Shown here: in pieces, positions 41,501-55,126 of the stretch
Numbering within the stretch: the first letter of the stretch is position 1
Layout of the letters: the number at the start of each line of letters is the position of its first letter
Origin: Centroberyx gerrardi
Taxonomy: Eukaryota > Chordata > Actinopteri > Beryciformes > Berycidae
Direction of reading: 5' to 3'
Assembly: GCF_048128805.1 (NCBI RefSeq)
Contig: NC_136012.1
Location: forward strand, 10,949,725-11,013,724
DNA: 64,000 bases
Notes under the pieces: model-generated
What the model was told of the DNA's origin: nothing
Seen by the model: only the letters and a program-made list of their open reading frames with translations
The model's database searches: none
Position numbers and translations under genes: made by a program

Positions 41501-44500
41501 TCACATTTGTGATGGAAAATAAAGGGTAAACACACAGTTGTTACACAAAGTCTATACAATGTGTTTATTGTGTGATGCCCAAACATAAGTTTGGTACATT
41601 ATGATAATTTTGTATCTGCAATGGCTTACAACAGATGGTTGTAAAACAAATCCTTTGGCAGAAGGAAGAAACAAGGTGTGTTCTTTAATTCTCTCAGGCA
41701 AAGCAGAGTCAGTGGAGTGTAGAAAGGAAGAAGCTTGGCTGGAGGGAGCTGCGGGTTATGGAGGCAAACCAAATTCATTATAGGTGCAACCTATGAGGTA
41801 CTACCATCTCCCCAAAATCTCAGTCTATGGGTAGGTGAGGACCCTGCCTGTTCCTTATGTTCAGTCATCTTACATATTCTGTCAGGATGTCGATTGTACC
41901 TTTTCCAATGAAAAAACACTTGGTGAAATAACTGAAAATGCTGAATGCTAAAATGCTGAAATGTTGGGCAGCAACAATTGAGAGCAAACGGTTAGCAAGT
42001 CGTTAGATGATAGGAAGATTTTAAAATTGAGGAGGAAGAATTTAGTAGTGAGGCACTTTTGGGCAAACAAGAGTAGGCAGAGATTGGTAAATGGCAGTAG
42101 ATCTGGGGAAACAGCTGATAATACTGTGGGAAATAGTGAGCATTAGTTTAGGGCCAGACTTGATGTTGTGGTCAGTGGTGTTTTGTGGAGCTCACAGTGC
42201 TATGGGAAGACACGGTAGATGAGGCATTTTAAGGGAAAATGCTGGAAAGCTAGAATGTGCTCTGTGGAGGTTGGGTGCTGACAGTTTGTAGCAAAGACAA
42301 CTTCAATACTACTTGATGAATTAGGCATTCAGGTGTTGAAAGCAGACACTAAAGGCTACGTCTGAGGCAGTGTTGGCAGTGAGTAGCTGTGACTGGGGCA
42401 TAAAGTCACCAGCACCCTTGAGTGTTACAAGGTAGGGAATGTTTGGTGGTGTATTTGGTTTTTCTTGCTGGGGAATTGGTTTGTTTTGCCAGTACGTCCA
42501 ATGGTACTGTAGAGCCATGATGGAATGTTGGTTTGTTAACAATTGGTTGCTTGTGGCATGTTTGCTGATGGCCCATCGCTTGTTAGTAGCATTGTTAGCT
42601 GGCATTTGTTTGCTAGTGGTATATTTGCTGGTATGTTGGTTTTGTTAGTATGTTATTATAGTGGCTTGGTAACAATGTTATTCCTAACCTTCCCCGTACC
42701 CTAACCAAGGCCCATATGCTAACTGGGGTCAACCCAAACCACACCTTTCATCCTTTATCTTCACCAGGGTTGGTATCCCAAGCTTCAATGAAACATTAGT
42801 GAAAGAAGGTGCCCACTTGATAACCCCAATGACATACCCGCACTTACACATTCAAACCTGTAACATCTAGATTGGTAGATGGTTTGTGAATGGTGCTGCT
42901 TGTCTGGTAGATCTGTGACGGTGTAGCCTAATGTCCTCTATGGTAAACATTTTTGGGTTAGTACATTCTTTTAACATCTTAATTATGGATTCTCAACCAG
43001 GATTATGGCAGAAAGGATGCGTTAGGGATTGTTATCCTGTGTATTGGTAATAGGGCGCAAAACTGCAAAAAGCCTTTAAAGAACCTTGGATTCAATTGAA
43101 TGATAGCATTTGAGAAGTAATCAATGTGGCTTTTATCCTGTGACATAAAGCAATGAGATCATTTTGAGCCCAAAAATGTACAAATCATGCAAAAATCTTA
43201 GAGCATAATTCTATGAAATATAGATAATATATATTAATTCTAGAATATTGGGCCTATTGCAGTGCGATACTGCAGTGATTAGAAAGTAGTCAACTCCATC
43301 AATCATATTTGACTTGCATGTAATGGTTACTCAGGGACTCTCAGATAATATACACACCTGAATGAATGTACAGTAAATTTGCAGGTTTAGCCTATGGCCA
43401 CCTTTGCTGGGATGTCACACTGCGTCCCCCTTTGTATCCCCAAAGGCCTCTTGTTACCCGATCCAGGTAACGCTGTCATAGTTTGAGTGGCTAATGGTCT
43501 GTGCAGTCATGGTGGCATCTGCGTGTGCCATGGTGACCAGTCAGTGAGTGGGAGGGGAGCAGGTACGTGTGTGGGAGAGCTATGGAGAGCATGACCCAAA
43601 ACAGATGCCATCAGGTTTGCTAGGCTCCATTTTCCATCTGTGGCCATCTGCTCAAGTGGAGCGGAGGGAGAGAGGGATGTATGAAGGGGTGGAAGGAGGG
43701 ACCCTCTGGGGTATTCAAGGACATTATCTTGCTTGTCATTGCTGACAACTTTGGGTGGGGTACAAAGACGGAGAGAGGAAGGATCTGCAATCAGACAGTT
43801 ACAGAAACAGGCAGGGAAATAGATAAACAGAGATACACAGACACAAACCCAATGATTTTTAGGTTATGAAACTTATACAGAGAGAGGACCAACATAGACC
43901 TTTCCCTGACTTGTGCAAAAAAGTCAAAAACACAAAAAAACTTGTGCTTATTATTATGACACCCGTTTCTATGACTCTTGTAACCCTGCTATCATAGACA
44001 TGTTATGCTTCGATGCGTACCCTCCCATGAAAACTTAATTTGCTCTTCAATGTGTGCTGCACAGCTCTGTACAAGGGAGAGGAAACCTTTGAACTCCTCG
44101 GAGGGAATTAAGCAGCACTTTTTCTCTGCTGACTAGCTAATCTGTGACTCAGTATGTCTCTCTCCCTCTTGCTCTCTTTCTCTCTCTCCGCCCTACTGAA
44201 AGGGAGGATCATAATCATCAGCACTTCAATAGCTTGCTTATGACTTAAACCAATCTTCTCAAGACACGCTGTGTGTGTGTGAGAACGTACATCTGTTTGT
44301 GTCTGTCGGCCATCTGCTGTGCCACTGTGCGGTTTTGGCGCTGGGACATTAAGTGCAAAGATTCTGGATTGCAGTAGCAGGGGCTTTGGAGTATGTATGC
44401 ATGCCTTTCTGCAGATCTCAGAGTTGACATTCTTGTCACATCCCCGGCTCTCTTTCTGCTCTCCTCAGAGGCAGACAGGAGATTTACGGATCTGCTTCCT

Positions 44501-45579
44501 AATATTAAGTGGATTAATCAGGAACGGAGGGCCGAGGTTGTCATAAATATAAATGAGGGCTTCTGAGGCGTAGGGCGAGACTTGCTCCATGTCCACACAG
44601 TGTAGTCTATTAGGAGTTTATCAACGAAGTGGATTAAGACCAATAACCTCAATTTAGAGGCCAGGACACACAGTCTATCTTAATGATGCATTTGAAAGGG
44701 GTTAAACTAAAAGGTAATGTGGACCAGCTGGCCCGCCTACACCACTGATTGACTTATGGTATAATCCAATTGTCTTTCATGCCTCAGGGAGCTTGGAGTT
44801 TACTGTATTATATAGTTAGTTAAAGTTAGACTGAAAAACTTTTTTTGTGATTTTTTTTCTGTGACTGTAATGTTAGTCTGGAACACATTGGCACTATCTA
44901 GCCAATGTTATGTCAAAATAGTTTCACTCCCCAAATATTTTTATACAGAATGATTTCAGAACTGAGCAATTTGAAGGCAGAGACAGGAGCAGTATCCACA
45001 CCCCTCGACTAATAAAGAAAAGTAGACCTGCTTGGACAAACAGTGTGCTACCAGTTGATGTTAGCTTGGAGGAGGAGCCTGTGTCACAGTCAACACATCC
45101 AGTTGATAAAACCTTGATGCCACCATCACTCTCCAAGGAGGCAGTAAGATTACCAGATGCTGCTGTCACTCTCAGCGTTCCCAGGGTCTGATGGTGTATC
45201 TTTGGTCGGCAGCAAGCTGTACATGTACATGCAGACACACACATGTAACATGCACATACATTCTTGTGTGTGCATGCCTTGTTGTTATGGGCATTGCCAT
45301 TCTAGCATACAACCCCCCTACCCAAAAGAAGTGCAGCATAGGATGAAGGGAAGAACTCAGAATTGCATTAGTATTGATAAGAACTTGTTTGGCACTGTTT
45401 GAGATAATTCCATTTCAGAAAGAGAACCTCACACCAGTACAGAACCACTCACTGTGGCGGGACTTAGTTTTGGTGTTACCTTTATTGAGACTACACTGTA
45501 TGACTCATATTGTGAAAGATTCATGTTTTGTGACAGTCGCTGAGCACCAGAGACAGACAGGGGTCTTGGTTTTCTCTCC

Positions 45580-45635
<56 letters not shown>

Positions 45636-46166
45636 TACACTCTCTCCAGGAAAATCAAGTTTTCATACCAGTGAGTCCAGTGCACGCAATAATCCATGCC
45701 CTCACTCATGCAGCACAGCTTTAAACCAGTCTGAAATCATTATATCAGCGCCACCACCATGACAGCCTCACAGATAGACTGATAGAGAAAGGAAGAGGGG
45801 GAAGAGGGGATGCAGCAGGGGAGAAAGATAGTGGAAAACTGATTTTCTTCTAGCCGCATTAATCAAATTGACTACAGAAAGGGCATTATCAGATCAATGG
45901 ATTTAATACAGCATATTAAATGAAGACAAAGGCATGTCTGGCGAGGCGAGGTTACTTTGATGGATGGTGATGGGACTGATCACAAGTCAATAGCCATTTG
46001 GGGTGAGGAGTAAACATCTCTGAATGAAATCATGTGTAGAGCTGCTAAAACTCTGTCTGGCTCACATTCACTTGCGCATAAATGTATGAATATATATGCG
46101 AGTCATATTTTTAAACTTTAGTGAGTCTGGAAGCCACTCTGCAGCTGTGCTCTGTCATGTGTTTCT

Positions 46167-46172
46167 GCAGGA

Positions 46173-46219
<47 letters not shown>
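46167..46219. repeat. GT microsatellite
   Basis: About 26 uninterrupted GT units. It is one of many CA/GT arrays in the window (others: 3210-3247, 5038-5094, 6862-6885, 15270-15300, 50452-50483, 51414-51460, 53471-53536, 55094-55126, 56474-56519, 60520-60572). Confidence 0.95.
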
Positions 46220-46221
<2 letters not shown>

Positions 46222-46359
46222 CATGGGCATGCAAACGTGTCACTTGCATATGTGCGTCTGTTCTTGCGCTTGCCTCTGCTGCTGGCACATGTACACTGAT
46301 GAGAAAACAGAGCCACTGAAATGAGGACACCACACAGAGACAGTATGGGACGGGACAGA

Positions 46360-49300
46360 CAGACCTAAATTTATTCAGACAAACATTGTGGAGCTGTCAC
46401 AGTAAAACCAAGACATTTTCAGCCCATAACATCAACATTCCATTAGAAATCCAAAAGAGGGGGAAAATAAGACCTTGAAAAAGTCACTACACTATGCTTC
46501 TATGGAGAGGGCTACAATAAGGACAATGACCTTTACACACCTCAGTCTATTTAAATGCAACTGGACAATGCCACATGGCAATACATTATATTACATTGCT
46601 TAAACATCATTAACATCTTTTCTTTTTAAAAAGTAAAAAATATATAGAATTAACAAATAAGACTTGCAAATATGGCCATTTATGTTTGTGTTTGGAATAG
46701 CAGATCTGTGTAACGTCTGTGTGTGTTTGTGTGTCAGTGTGAATGTGTGTGTGCCTGAGGATGGTTCAGTCACCGCTGCGGATAAGAGGGAGAGATTCAG
46801 AGGATCATAGGATTGGAGCTTATTGTGCTTGTGTTAATGTTTGAGCGACACAGGGCTTAACACGGGGAAATGGGGTATTCTGCCTTTTGTACAAGCAGCC
46901 AGGCAGGAGAGGGACAGCTGTGTCTGCACAACAGAGCAAGGCTCACTGATGACATCATGAGAGGGCAAAAGGGAAGCCCATGTTAGCCACAGAGCCAAGA
47001 GTAGAGAGAGTGGGATTTAACAGCAAGAACTGAGCACAATGTTATGAGTTTGGACGTCTACATGTGTGTTTGAAGTAAAAAAATCAATGCTCTACATTTG
47101 ATTATACAAATGGTAAAGAGAGATCAAAGGATACAAGTCATGAAGATGGAGTGAAGGAGAGAGGCGAGGGTAACAAAAAGGAATGATCAAATGAGAGTGA
47201 ACTTGTGCATGTCGGAGAGAAAAGCAAAAGAGAGACGGGAAGGGGAAACGGTGTGTGAAAGTGAGCAGTGGTGTGTGATAGAACTGTTATTTAATGAGCT
47301 TTGTGTCTGTAACTAAACTTGTGTATGAGAACTTCAGTTCTCTTCAGAGCTGACTGACTCCAGAGGAAAGAACAATGTGATTGACTGAGAATCAAAAGAA
47401 AAGAAGAGGTGGATGGTAAGTGTTTATCGCTATTGTAGCTTTATCATAGCTAATAGCTACTTTTCTAGCATTTGAGTACTGGCAAGATCCTCAGTTGATT
47501 TGTGGGACATGCACAAAATCTTCATCATGCTACTATTCCACTGTACTCATTTCCTAGACAGGCAGTCTTAATTCTGTTTGAGTAAAATGCCATTGATGTA
47601 ACAGCTCTACTTCAGTAAAATAGTCCAGCACTCTTTCCACCAGTGTTGTTAATAATGATCAGAGTGGGTGTGCTATCAGCGGAGACATCACACTGTAGTA
47701 TTAAGAGTCCGCTGCAGCATGAATCCAATAACAAACAGATTACTACAGATGGTGCCTTAGATTCTCTAATGAAAACATGCACCATGACCTGCAGGACAGC
47801 AGTTTGTTTATCAAAGTGGAATGAGATTAAACATCGCCATGTGTGTACTGTATTAGTCATTCCAAGCTAAATATATAATGTTCCTTATAACCGGGTCTTC
47901 TGAGAGCTCATTGGTTCTCCATCTCATCTGTCTTGGTTAGCTATAATAGAACCCAAAGGGACACATCTTGTTGCTAACCTGAATAATGTATGAAAATAAG
48001 ACTATTAAGATTATTTAGAACCGCAGTAGGAGACTCTAGAGTGAGTGTTGAACTCATAAGAACTCACTGAAGCTCATAGGCTACAGATACCTGACACTAT
48101 TATTTTTTTTTTTTTACAAACAACCCTCATTAAGCTTTTCATTTTTTATTCTGACCGTTGGGCACTGCTGCCTTTGTGTCTTCTTTTTCAAAGCCAACAG
48201 ATAAGTGCTGTTTCCCTTTAGGTCTGTGTCTAAAAGGGGAGGCTGCTTTATCAAGGTTTGGAGTCAAAACTGATGGCAGGCATTCCTGTTTACACTCAAG
48301 AGATTTCAGCCTCACCCTGAATTGAAAACATAAATGCTAGAAAAATAAGTTAATTTTGACTTGGTGTGTCATTGCATGAATCGTTTTACACTTTCAGGTA
48401 GGTAGAAACATTTGTCTTTTTCAAAGTGACATATAATCAACATTTTTATATTTTCTGCTAAGACATCTACTTTCTACCCCCTGAGCTAGGGAGAAGAAGA
48501 AATCAGACTCTAGACAGCACTGCAATAGCAGCAATGTACAATAGCAGCCAAAATGACATCAGCATCATCATCAAGACAAAGTGTTTTCCTTCCATCTTGT
48601 TCAAGATGTATGTACAGCTTTAGTTGATCAGCCAAATGTCAATTCCAGTGGAAAAAGACAATGCATCTCAAATCTTCTTTCTTCTTGGGCTTTCTGGGAC
48701 ATTCAAGATCAACGATTAAATAATTTACAATCCTCCAAGAAATAACGGAGAGAGCTTCTCAGAGCCTGGGAGTGTGGTGGCCGCAGAAACATTGGAGAAC
48801 ATTGGGAGGAACCCAGTAGTGGAACACAGAACATGAGAATGAACCTCTGATGGGAGGACAGGGAACGGAACCCAGAATCTGGCCGTCCTGGAGGAAACAT
48901 ATTTACATCCAACACATCAGCTAACTGGCCTCACAGACTGACCAGAGGCTCTGACATGGACACACGGAGAAAGGGAGAGGAGGGACGGAAAAGGAGACGA
49001 AACAAGAGAGAGAGAAAGGCAGGGATAGAATGAGAGCGAGATGAGAATGGAGAGAGTCTGTGTCAGGTCAAAGACTGTGGGCTTGGAGAAAGGAGAGGAC
49101 ACGACGAGAACTGTAAAAGAGACTCAACAGTCTTTGTTGGAATCTAATAGGGTTGTGGAGAGTTGCTGATCTAGAGGACAGAGGAGGGTCACTCAAGAGT
49201 GAGATTTGGGCAAAGGACAGGGATTATAAGAGCAAGTTCAGGAACTGAAAGATGGACCAATGCCAAGGGGGCGAGAGGCAGAGGGCGGGACAAAGGAGAC

Positions 49301-49946
49301 ACTGGGCGCACTCATTTAAGGGCTCCCATTTGGGCAGTAATGTACCGGCTAGGCAGAGTTTGCACTCGTTTTAAAATGGGCTCTGAATCAGCGGGGAAAC
49401 TGGCCAACAGCCAGAACAGAAACCCACATGGCGGAGGACAAACAGTCGCACTCTGCAATGGCCAAACATATCAAAAGAAACATTCAAAGTCCACGTACGT
49501 CTACATTTCTTTATCTCTTTAGTTGGTAAAATACTTTTTTTTTTCGTTTTATTTTCTCGTGCTCGAGCTCGTAAGAAAACCGTGTAGATCTACATGATTT
49601 ATGTTGCCTTTTCATTGGGGTTTGCAACATGTAGATTGGGCACCAATTCTTAGAAGTTAAAGGCAATTTGAACTAGATTAACTATGGTAAGCTAAATTAA
49701 ATTACACTGAGTGGCAGTGATGCTCCTCTTCGCACTCCATCTCATGTTTAGGGGCAGGTTTATTTTGCCGCTTCTTCCGGCTAATTATGCACTTGATTAC
49801 GGCAATACACTCCGCCCTTGCCAGTGTCCACCCATCATGTAACTGGGAGAGTACTGGGCACCCTTAAATGTGTGCGCCCACTGGAATGGCTTCAGATCTG
49901 CGCTGAGTGAACAGAGGTCCCTGGTTGGCTGATAGATGGGGTGGAG
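46360..49946 (-). other. spock1: Probable spock1 3' UTR and flanking DNA
   Basis: Follows the spock1 stop on the minus strand with no competing gene. Candidate AATAAA signals (TTTATT on +) lie at 49759-49764, 49548-49553 and 46370-46375. Human SPOCK1 has a 3' UTR of a few kilobases, so the far site is plausible; the true end cannot be chosen by eye. Confidence 0.4.
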
Positions 49947-50143
49947 CTACCAGACATAGCCAGTTTCATCGTCTTTGTCCTCCTCCTGGTCCTCATCGTC
50001 CTCGATGGCTCCTCGGGGGTGGATCCGGCTCCACCTCTGTTTCTGTTTGCTTCGCCCGCTCGTTGATGGCTCCTCCTCCTGATCGTCAAGGAGAATGACT
50101 GCGCCCCCGCTGCCAAAATCCCCAGAGGTCTCCTGCTCCTCAT
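49947..50143 (-). CDS. spock1: spock1 last coding exon (GAG sites, acidic tail)
   Basis: Encodes EEQETSGDFGSGGAVILL, then DDQEEEPSTSGRSKQKQRW, SRIHPRGAIEDDEDQEEDK and DDETGYVW; TAG stop at 49947-49949. The segment from EEEPSTS to HPRG diverges from human, whereas both ends are conserved. It has one more Ser-Gly (STSG). Confidence 0.94.
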
Positions 50144-50445
50144 CTGCAGAGAGACATAGTCAGGCAGGTGAGAGATAAGACATGGATTGACAGACAGGCT
50201 GGCAGACAGCAGTTTGTCTTAGGTTATACCCCATACATAACCTCATCATCTCCTCTGGGGAAAATATATATGAAAGGCTGAGCTTAGAGGCAGAGAGACA
50301 CATGACAGACAAATGCATGTAAGGTTTGAGAGACAGAGATTATTCCCTGAGTTAAAAAGCACAAATCTTCCATTAGCTGGAGAAGATTTGACACTCTCTC
50401 CCTGAGGCCTGAATTGTCACTGAAAATAAGCTCTCTTCTAAACAG

Positions 50446-50487
<42 letters not shown>

Positions 50488-51412
50488 TCACAAATGTGAC
50501 AACAAGGTAAATTAAATAGTCATTGTTCTATGGCGCCACCCACACATCCCCATCCTTTGGTGTAGGCTGTGTGTCTGTCAGAGAGTGCACCTGTGACTGT
50601 GATGTTCACTATGTTTCAATAGTATTTTTAAAAAGAAGCTCTGCAGGCTGTTTGCAGCAGCCCACATTACACAGGCAGAGAGAAGACAGTCACACAGCCC
50701 TCCACCAGGATCAAAGAGCTAACTCTGAAAGACAGACAATTTTGCCAAGGGCACGAATGGGAATATTTCCAGGTTAGAATTGTGGATGGGTGGTGGTACT
50801 TAACAAATGTGAAAAGCGATGGTTACCGTTTGTATTTTTGAATGTTTATCCATTTATCTGTGACCGTGTGTGCTCAGAATAGTCAGAGTAGTGTATCAGT
50901 GTGTAATGTGAACAGATGTTTGTGTGTGTGTGTGTGTGTGTGTGCTGTGGTCTTACCACAGTTGGGGTTGCCCTGTTTTCTAGAGCCGGCGAGCTCGTTT
51001 CCATATTTGTCCACACACCAACACTGACCAGTGCTGCCGTGGCACTGGGTCGGCTTGAAGTAGCCTTCCTCAGTACAACGAGGAATATAGGAGCCTAGAG
51101 AGAGAGAGAAGAGGAGGAAAGGACGAAATAGACAAAGACAGGGAAGAAGGGAGGAATGAGGGAAGAAAGGAAGGAAGAGGGAAAGGAAAGTAAAACTAGG
51201 GGAAGAGATGGAAACAAAGAGTGAAAAAGATAGAACAGAATTAAAAGGCATTCTGTGCTATTATAGTCAGATGCAGTAAAAGTCATGTCTCCTGTAGTTG
51301 TGACCAAAGTTTTTTATATTCACAGACTGAGACCCACAATCAATTACCACTGTGAAGGCTGCAGGACAACGGCCATACATCCTGCTTAAAGGGGACCAGT
51401 CACTTTCAATAA

Positions 51413-51447
<35 letters not shown>

Positions 51448-52723
51448 ACACACACACACCTTCATGTGACCCAGTCAAAGCCCATTTCTCAAGCTGTGTT
51501 TTGTTGTGAGCTAGAACACTAATATGCCGAGTAATAAATGACTATGGCTGACGGGGACAGAGGACTTGTGTACAAGATGTCAAAAGTTTTGTGTGTGTTA
51601 TTGATTCCTTTTGCTTTGTTGATCTTCTGTGAAATGTTAACCTGAAATATATAATGTTGTTCCAGTGTGGGTGTGTGCTAACATCCAAGGTGGGTGTGTG
51701 TCCTTGGACAGGAGTGAGTGACTGACAGCTGACTGACCTGTGAGGCTCGTCTGTCGGCTCTGAATCTGAATCCTGCTCTTCTCATTTTGGCAAGGCAATC
51801 CTAGGAACAGAGAACACAAAGAAAAAAACACTCTTTCACTCTCTTCCCTTTCCCTCTTTCTCTTCAGACACAAAAAATCTGTCCTTCCCTATCTATTTTC
51901 CTCCATCCCTGCCTCTCCTGCACTCTCCCTCCATCTCTTTCCTTCAAGTCCTCCGCACCTCTGTCCCTTTTTCCATCATTCTCTGCGTCAATCTCACTGC
52001 CAGGCTGCAGGAGGCAGTACAACCACTCGTGTTTTCATCAATCTCTCCCTCCCCCCTTCTTACCCTGAATGTCCACTGACAAAGCCTCTGCCGCCTGACA
52101 ATGCTGTACGCTCAAATTTTAGATTCGTGGGTGTGGTAATGGATGTAGACAAATTTGGTGATATAGGGCCCATTCCTAAATATATTCTCGATTGAACACT
52201 ACTTAGCTTATAAATGCATCCAAGTTGTTTTTCTGAAATCCTCTCTCTCGAAGGACAGGCTGAACTTGCATGGACATCAATCAAACTGACACCTCCCTTT
52301 CTATTTGTTAACACTTGCTCCAAATGCCTGAAATATGCATTAAGTAGACTTCAGCTCTACTTTTGATGCTACCCTCTCACTGCTATGCTTGGAAGTTTTC
52401 AACACTCACAACTATATTCTCTCTCTTAACTACTTTCTACCTATTTTCCTCCCTTCCTTCTCTCCCTCCCTCCTTCCCCCTCCTCACCCTCGGGCTTCTG
52501 GAAGCAGTAGCACCACTCGTTGTTGGACAGCTTGCCGTCTTTGAAGGAGTCACAGGAGTTGAAGAGGGGCTTCATGCACAGCTCATACTTGTCCAGGTAG
52601 ATGGCGCTCAGCTCTGATTGGTCCAGCAGGAGGTCGAAGTTCATGTCCAGCTTGTTGAACATCCAGCCCAGAGAGTCCTTACAGATGGGCAGGATGCTGG
52701 TGTCGAAGCCTGGAGGATGAGAG

Positions 52724-52768
<45 letters not shown>

Positions 52769-53467
52769 ATGGATTTAAGTGTGTGTATAAAGTTTGTGTA
52801 TGAGGTGTAATGTTGCCTTTTGAGTGGCTGCAGTATAAAGCGCTATCCATGGTGCTGAATCTTCTATGGATAACTATGAAAGTGGTAATAACGTCTAACG
52901 TGTCAAATGTAGCGCAGATGCTCCAGACAGGTGTTGCAGGTACTAGTTATGATAATACACTATGATAATGGCAGAAATATAACTTCATAGTGTGTGGCCC
53001 AGGGCAAAGGCAGAAGCCTTGTCAATGTCACAGCCTCTTCTGAACTAGATCGTACTTTAAGTGCAAAAAGTGAGTGTGTTTGAATGAGTTTGGTGTTTGA
53101 AGCTTGACTTAGTAGTTGAAATCTAATGGTGGCTGTGTGAGAGTTGAGTTGAAATATTGAAAACATTACAGAGTCAGCATCACCTCCAGTCCTGATGCAG
53201 ACTGGAAAGAGCAACTGTCTGATGGCTATACTTGCCGATGTGAATTTTAAACAGACAAAAGGGACACACAGTTCTCTTTCAGTCACACTCTCACATACAC
53301 ACTTGTAGTCGCAGTCACACCCGCACACAGAGAGCAGATGCACTCACGTCCTGCGGCGGAGTCGAAGCTGTCAGAGGATTTCAGGTCTCTGTTGGCGTCG
53401 AGGTGGAGAACTCCGAACCAGTCCTTCAGTCTGGAGGCCAGGCCGTGGAGCTCTGTGTCACTGCAGG
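49947..53467 (-). CDS. spock1: Testican-1 (SPOCK1), 3' half of the gene
   Basis: Secreted heparan/chondroitin sulfate proteoglycan of the SPARC family in the extracellular matrix. Coding exons in order: 53348-53467, 52488-52709, 51738-51800, 50957-51094, 49947-50143. Phases join to give the last 246 residues. They cover the extracellular calcium-binding domain (LASRLKDWFGVLH; EF hands at LDMNFDLLLDQSEL and CDSFKDGKLSNNEW), the thyroglobulin type-1 domain (IPRCTEEGYFKPTQCHG, QCWCVDKYGNE) and an acidic tail. The tail keeps SGDFGSGG, the two Ser-Gly glycosaminoglycan sites of testican-1, and ends DDETGYVW (human EDEVGYIW). The signal peptide, N-terminal and Kazal exons are not in the window and should lie to the right. 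spock1 is preferred over spock2/3 from the near-identity to human SPOCK1. Confidence 0.94.
50957..51094 (-). CDS. spock1: spock1 thyroglobulin type-1 exon
   Basis: Encodes SYIPRCTEEGYFKPTQCHG, then STGQCWCVDKYGNELAGSR and KQGNPNC. CWCV and the flanking cysteines are the thyroglobulin type-1 signature, a protease-inhibitor-like fold. Acceptor CTCTCTAG; donor GTAAGA. Confidence 0.95.
51738..51800 (-). CDS. spock1: spock1 small linker exon
   Basis: 63 bases encoding LPCQNEKSRIQIQSRQTSLT, against human LPCQNEMNRIQKLSKGKSLL. Acceptor TTCCTAG; donor GTCAGT, weaker than the others. Phases fit both neighbours. Confidence 0.9.
52488..52709 (-). CDS. spock1: spock1 EF-hand exon
   Basis: Encodes FDTSILPICKDSLGWMFNKL, then DMNFDLLLDQSELSAIYLDK, YELCMKPLFNSCDSFKDGKL and SNNEWCYCFQKPE. 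It contains both calcium loops of the EC domain. A CT repeat (GA on +, 52728-52766) supplies its polypyrimidine tract. Confidence 0.95.
53348..53467 (-). CDS. spock1: spock1 exon at the start of the EC domain (first exon in window)
   Basis: Encodes CSDTELHGLASRLKDWFG, then VLHLDANRDLKSSDSFDS and AAG, against human CTDKELRNLASRLKDWFG. The acceptor is a bare TAG directly after about 30 TG units. Donor GTGAGT. The preceding exon must end in G, and is not visible here. Confidence 0.93.
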
Positions 53468-53470
<3 letters not shown>

Positions 53471-53524
<54 letters not shown>

Positions 53525-53536
53525 CACACACACACG
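53471..53536. repeat. CA/TG microsatellite abutting the spock1 acceptor
   Basis: CA array on +, interrupted once by CG, ending four bases from the exon edge. In the transcript it reads as a TG run that takes the place of the pyrimidine tract. Confidence 0.95.
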
Positions 53537-55088
53537 TGTCAATCTTATGCTGTCATCAGTAAAAAAATAACTGCTTCTCTCACTCCTTATCAACTTTAAC
53601 TTCATTTCTCATGTGCACTTTATCTCTCTGTCAGCTTTGTTTTTCCCCCCCTTTCTGTTAACACAAAGGAGTGATAACACACACCAAACTGTTGCAGTCT
53701 CTTGACTGTTACCATAGGAACACAACCTGACAACTGCATACTGTGTGTTGTCTCCCAGTGACAGAAAGTCTCCTTTGATCAGCAGCACTAGGTGATAAAC
53801 AAATAGAAATGGCAGCAGGTGAAGAAAACACAGGAGTCACCCTGGGAAGGCTGACGGGGTGTGTGATATTGCTGCAGTGTTGTGATGGATTGTAACACAT
53901 TTATACTTCGGTTAGACTCAGCTGGGGTATCAAAGGTAAGACAAAAACAACACACACACACACACACACTCTCTCACACACTCACACAACCATTGATTGG
54001 TCTTTCTGGCAGTGGTCTATTTGTAATCCCAGATGGCCCTCAAGCTGAACATCAAATAATATGCTGTAATAAGAGGCCACAGCTTTTCTGTGTGTCGATG
54101 TGTCTGTGTCTACATGTGATTGGCTGAGGGACAAAATGGGGTAGTGAAAGGTTACAAAGGTGGCCACAGTTCGTGATAGCTGGAATTGTAAGAGCTCAAT
54201 ATAGACAAATATGACCCAGTACACACAAACACTGTGTCTATACACTCTCTGTACATACAAACACACAGATATACATACATATTTACACATATACATAAAT
54301 ATATTTAATATATATATATTTATTTATATATAAAACTTTCATTTCGCTGCTGCATTTTGAACTGTCTGTAAGCGTAATTTAGAACACTTATGTTGCCAAA
54401 GCAAGGTACATAGAATCATTGATGAATCCAACATCTAGTGATTAAATAAACTAAGTTGACAAAGTTATTACATGCAGAGATGCTGAATACATTAAATACT
54501 CTGACACAGACTCTGGCTGTTTAGGTGATGCAGTAAGTCACCCACTGTCTCTCACATTATGGCAGGCTGTTACATAATGTGCTGCCAGGCTGCAGCACTC
54601 CTGCTCTCTCCCAGTAAAAGAGGGAATTTTGCATAGTCTTATGGGGCAACCTACAACAGAACAGCAAGGTCCTAAAACTAATTTTGTTTATTTTGTTATA
54701 TTATTATTGTTTAGTATTTCCAGGAACAGCAAGGTTGTTACTCAGCAACCAAAAACTCCATAGAAACTGTCTATAGATCCAAGCTTTCAAAGAGTCAACT
54801 CAGTTTAGCTGTAAGAAATGTATTCAGTTAGTATATAATTAGCGGGAAAGCCAGACATATTGAGAAAAATACATGTATGTAAACATGCTCAGACACACAC
54901 AGATGTGTGATTTGCCTGTATTTCATAATTATTTGTGAATGTCAAGACTAATGTCAGGTTGTTGCAGCCATTGTAAAATAGCGGAGGCCATGCGGCAGGC
55001 TGCAGCTATGAGAGAAATTAGTGGAAAAACACCACTTATCTGGCAGAAAGCTGCTATTTCTACTGAAATCACTGATGGTCCATGTGAG

Positions 55089-55126
<38 letters not shown>

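Larger units (their letters stand above)
37521..46359. other. Gene-poor intergenic region between spock1 and etf1
   Basis: About 9 kb without a recognisable gene. It holds a LINE fragment (38080-38560), two short plus-strand open frames of unknown nature (40785-41171 and 41193-41279), a GTTTGCT-rich degenerate stretch (42430-42650), a CT then CA microsatellite (45590-45634) and a long GT array (46167-46219). Confidence 0.6.

Noticed and set aside
42439-42648. Hydrophobic 69-codon frame resembling a membrane peptide
   Set aside because: It reflects a T/G-rich degenerate repeat (GTTTGCT words) rather than a gene.
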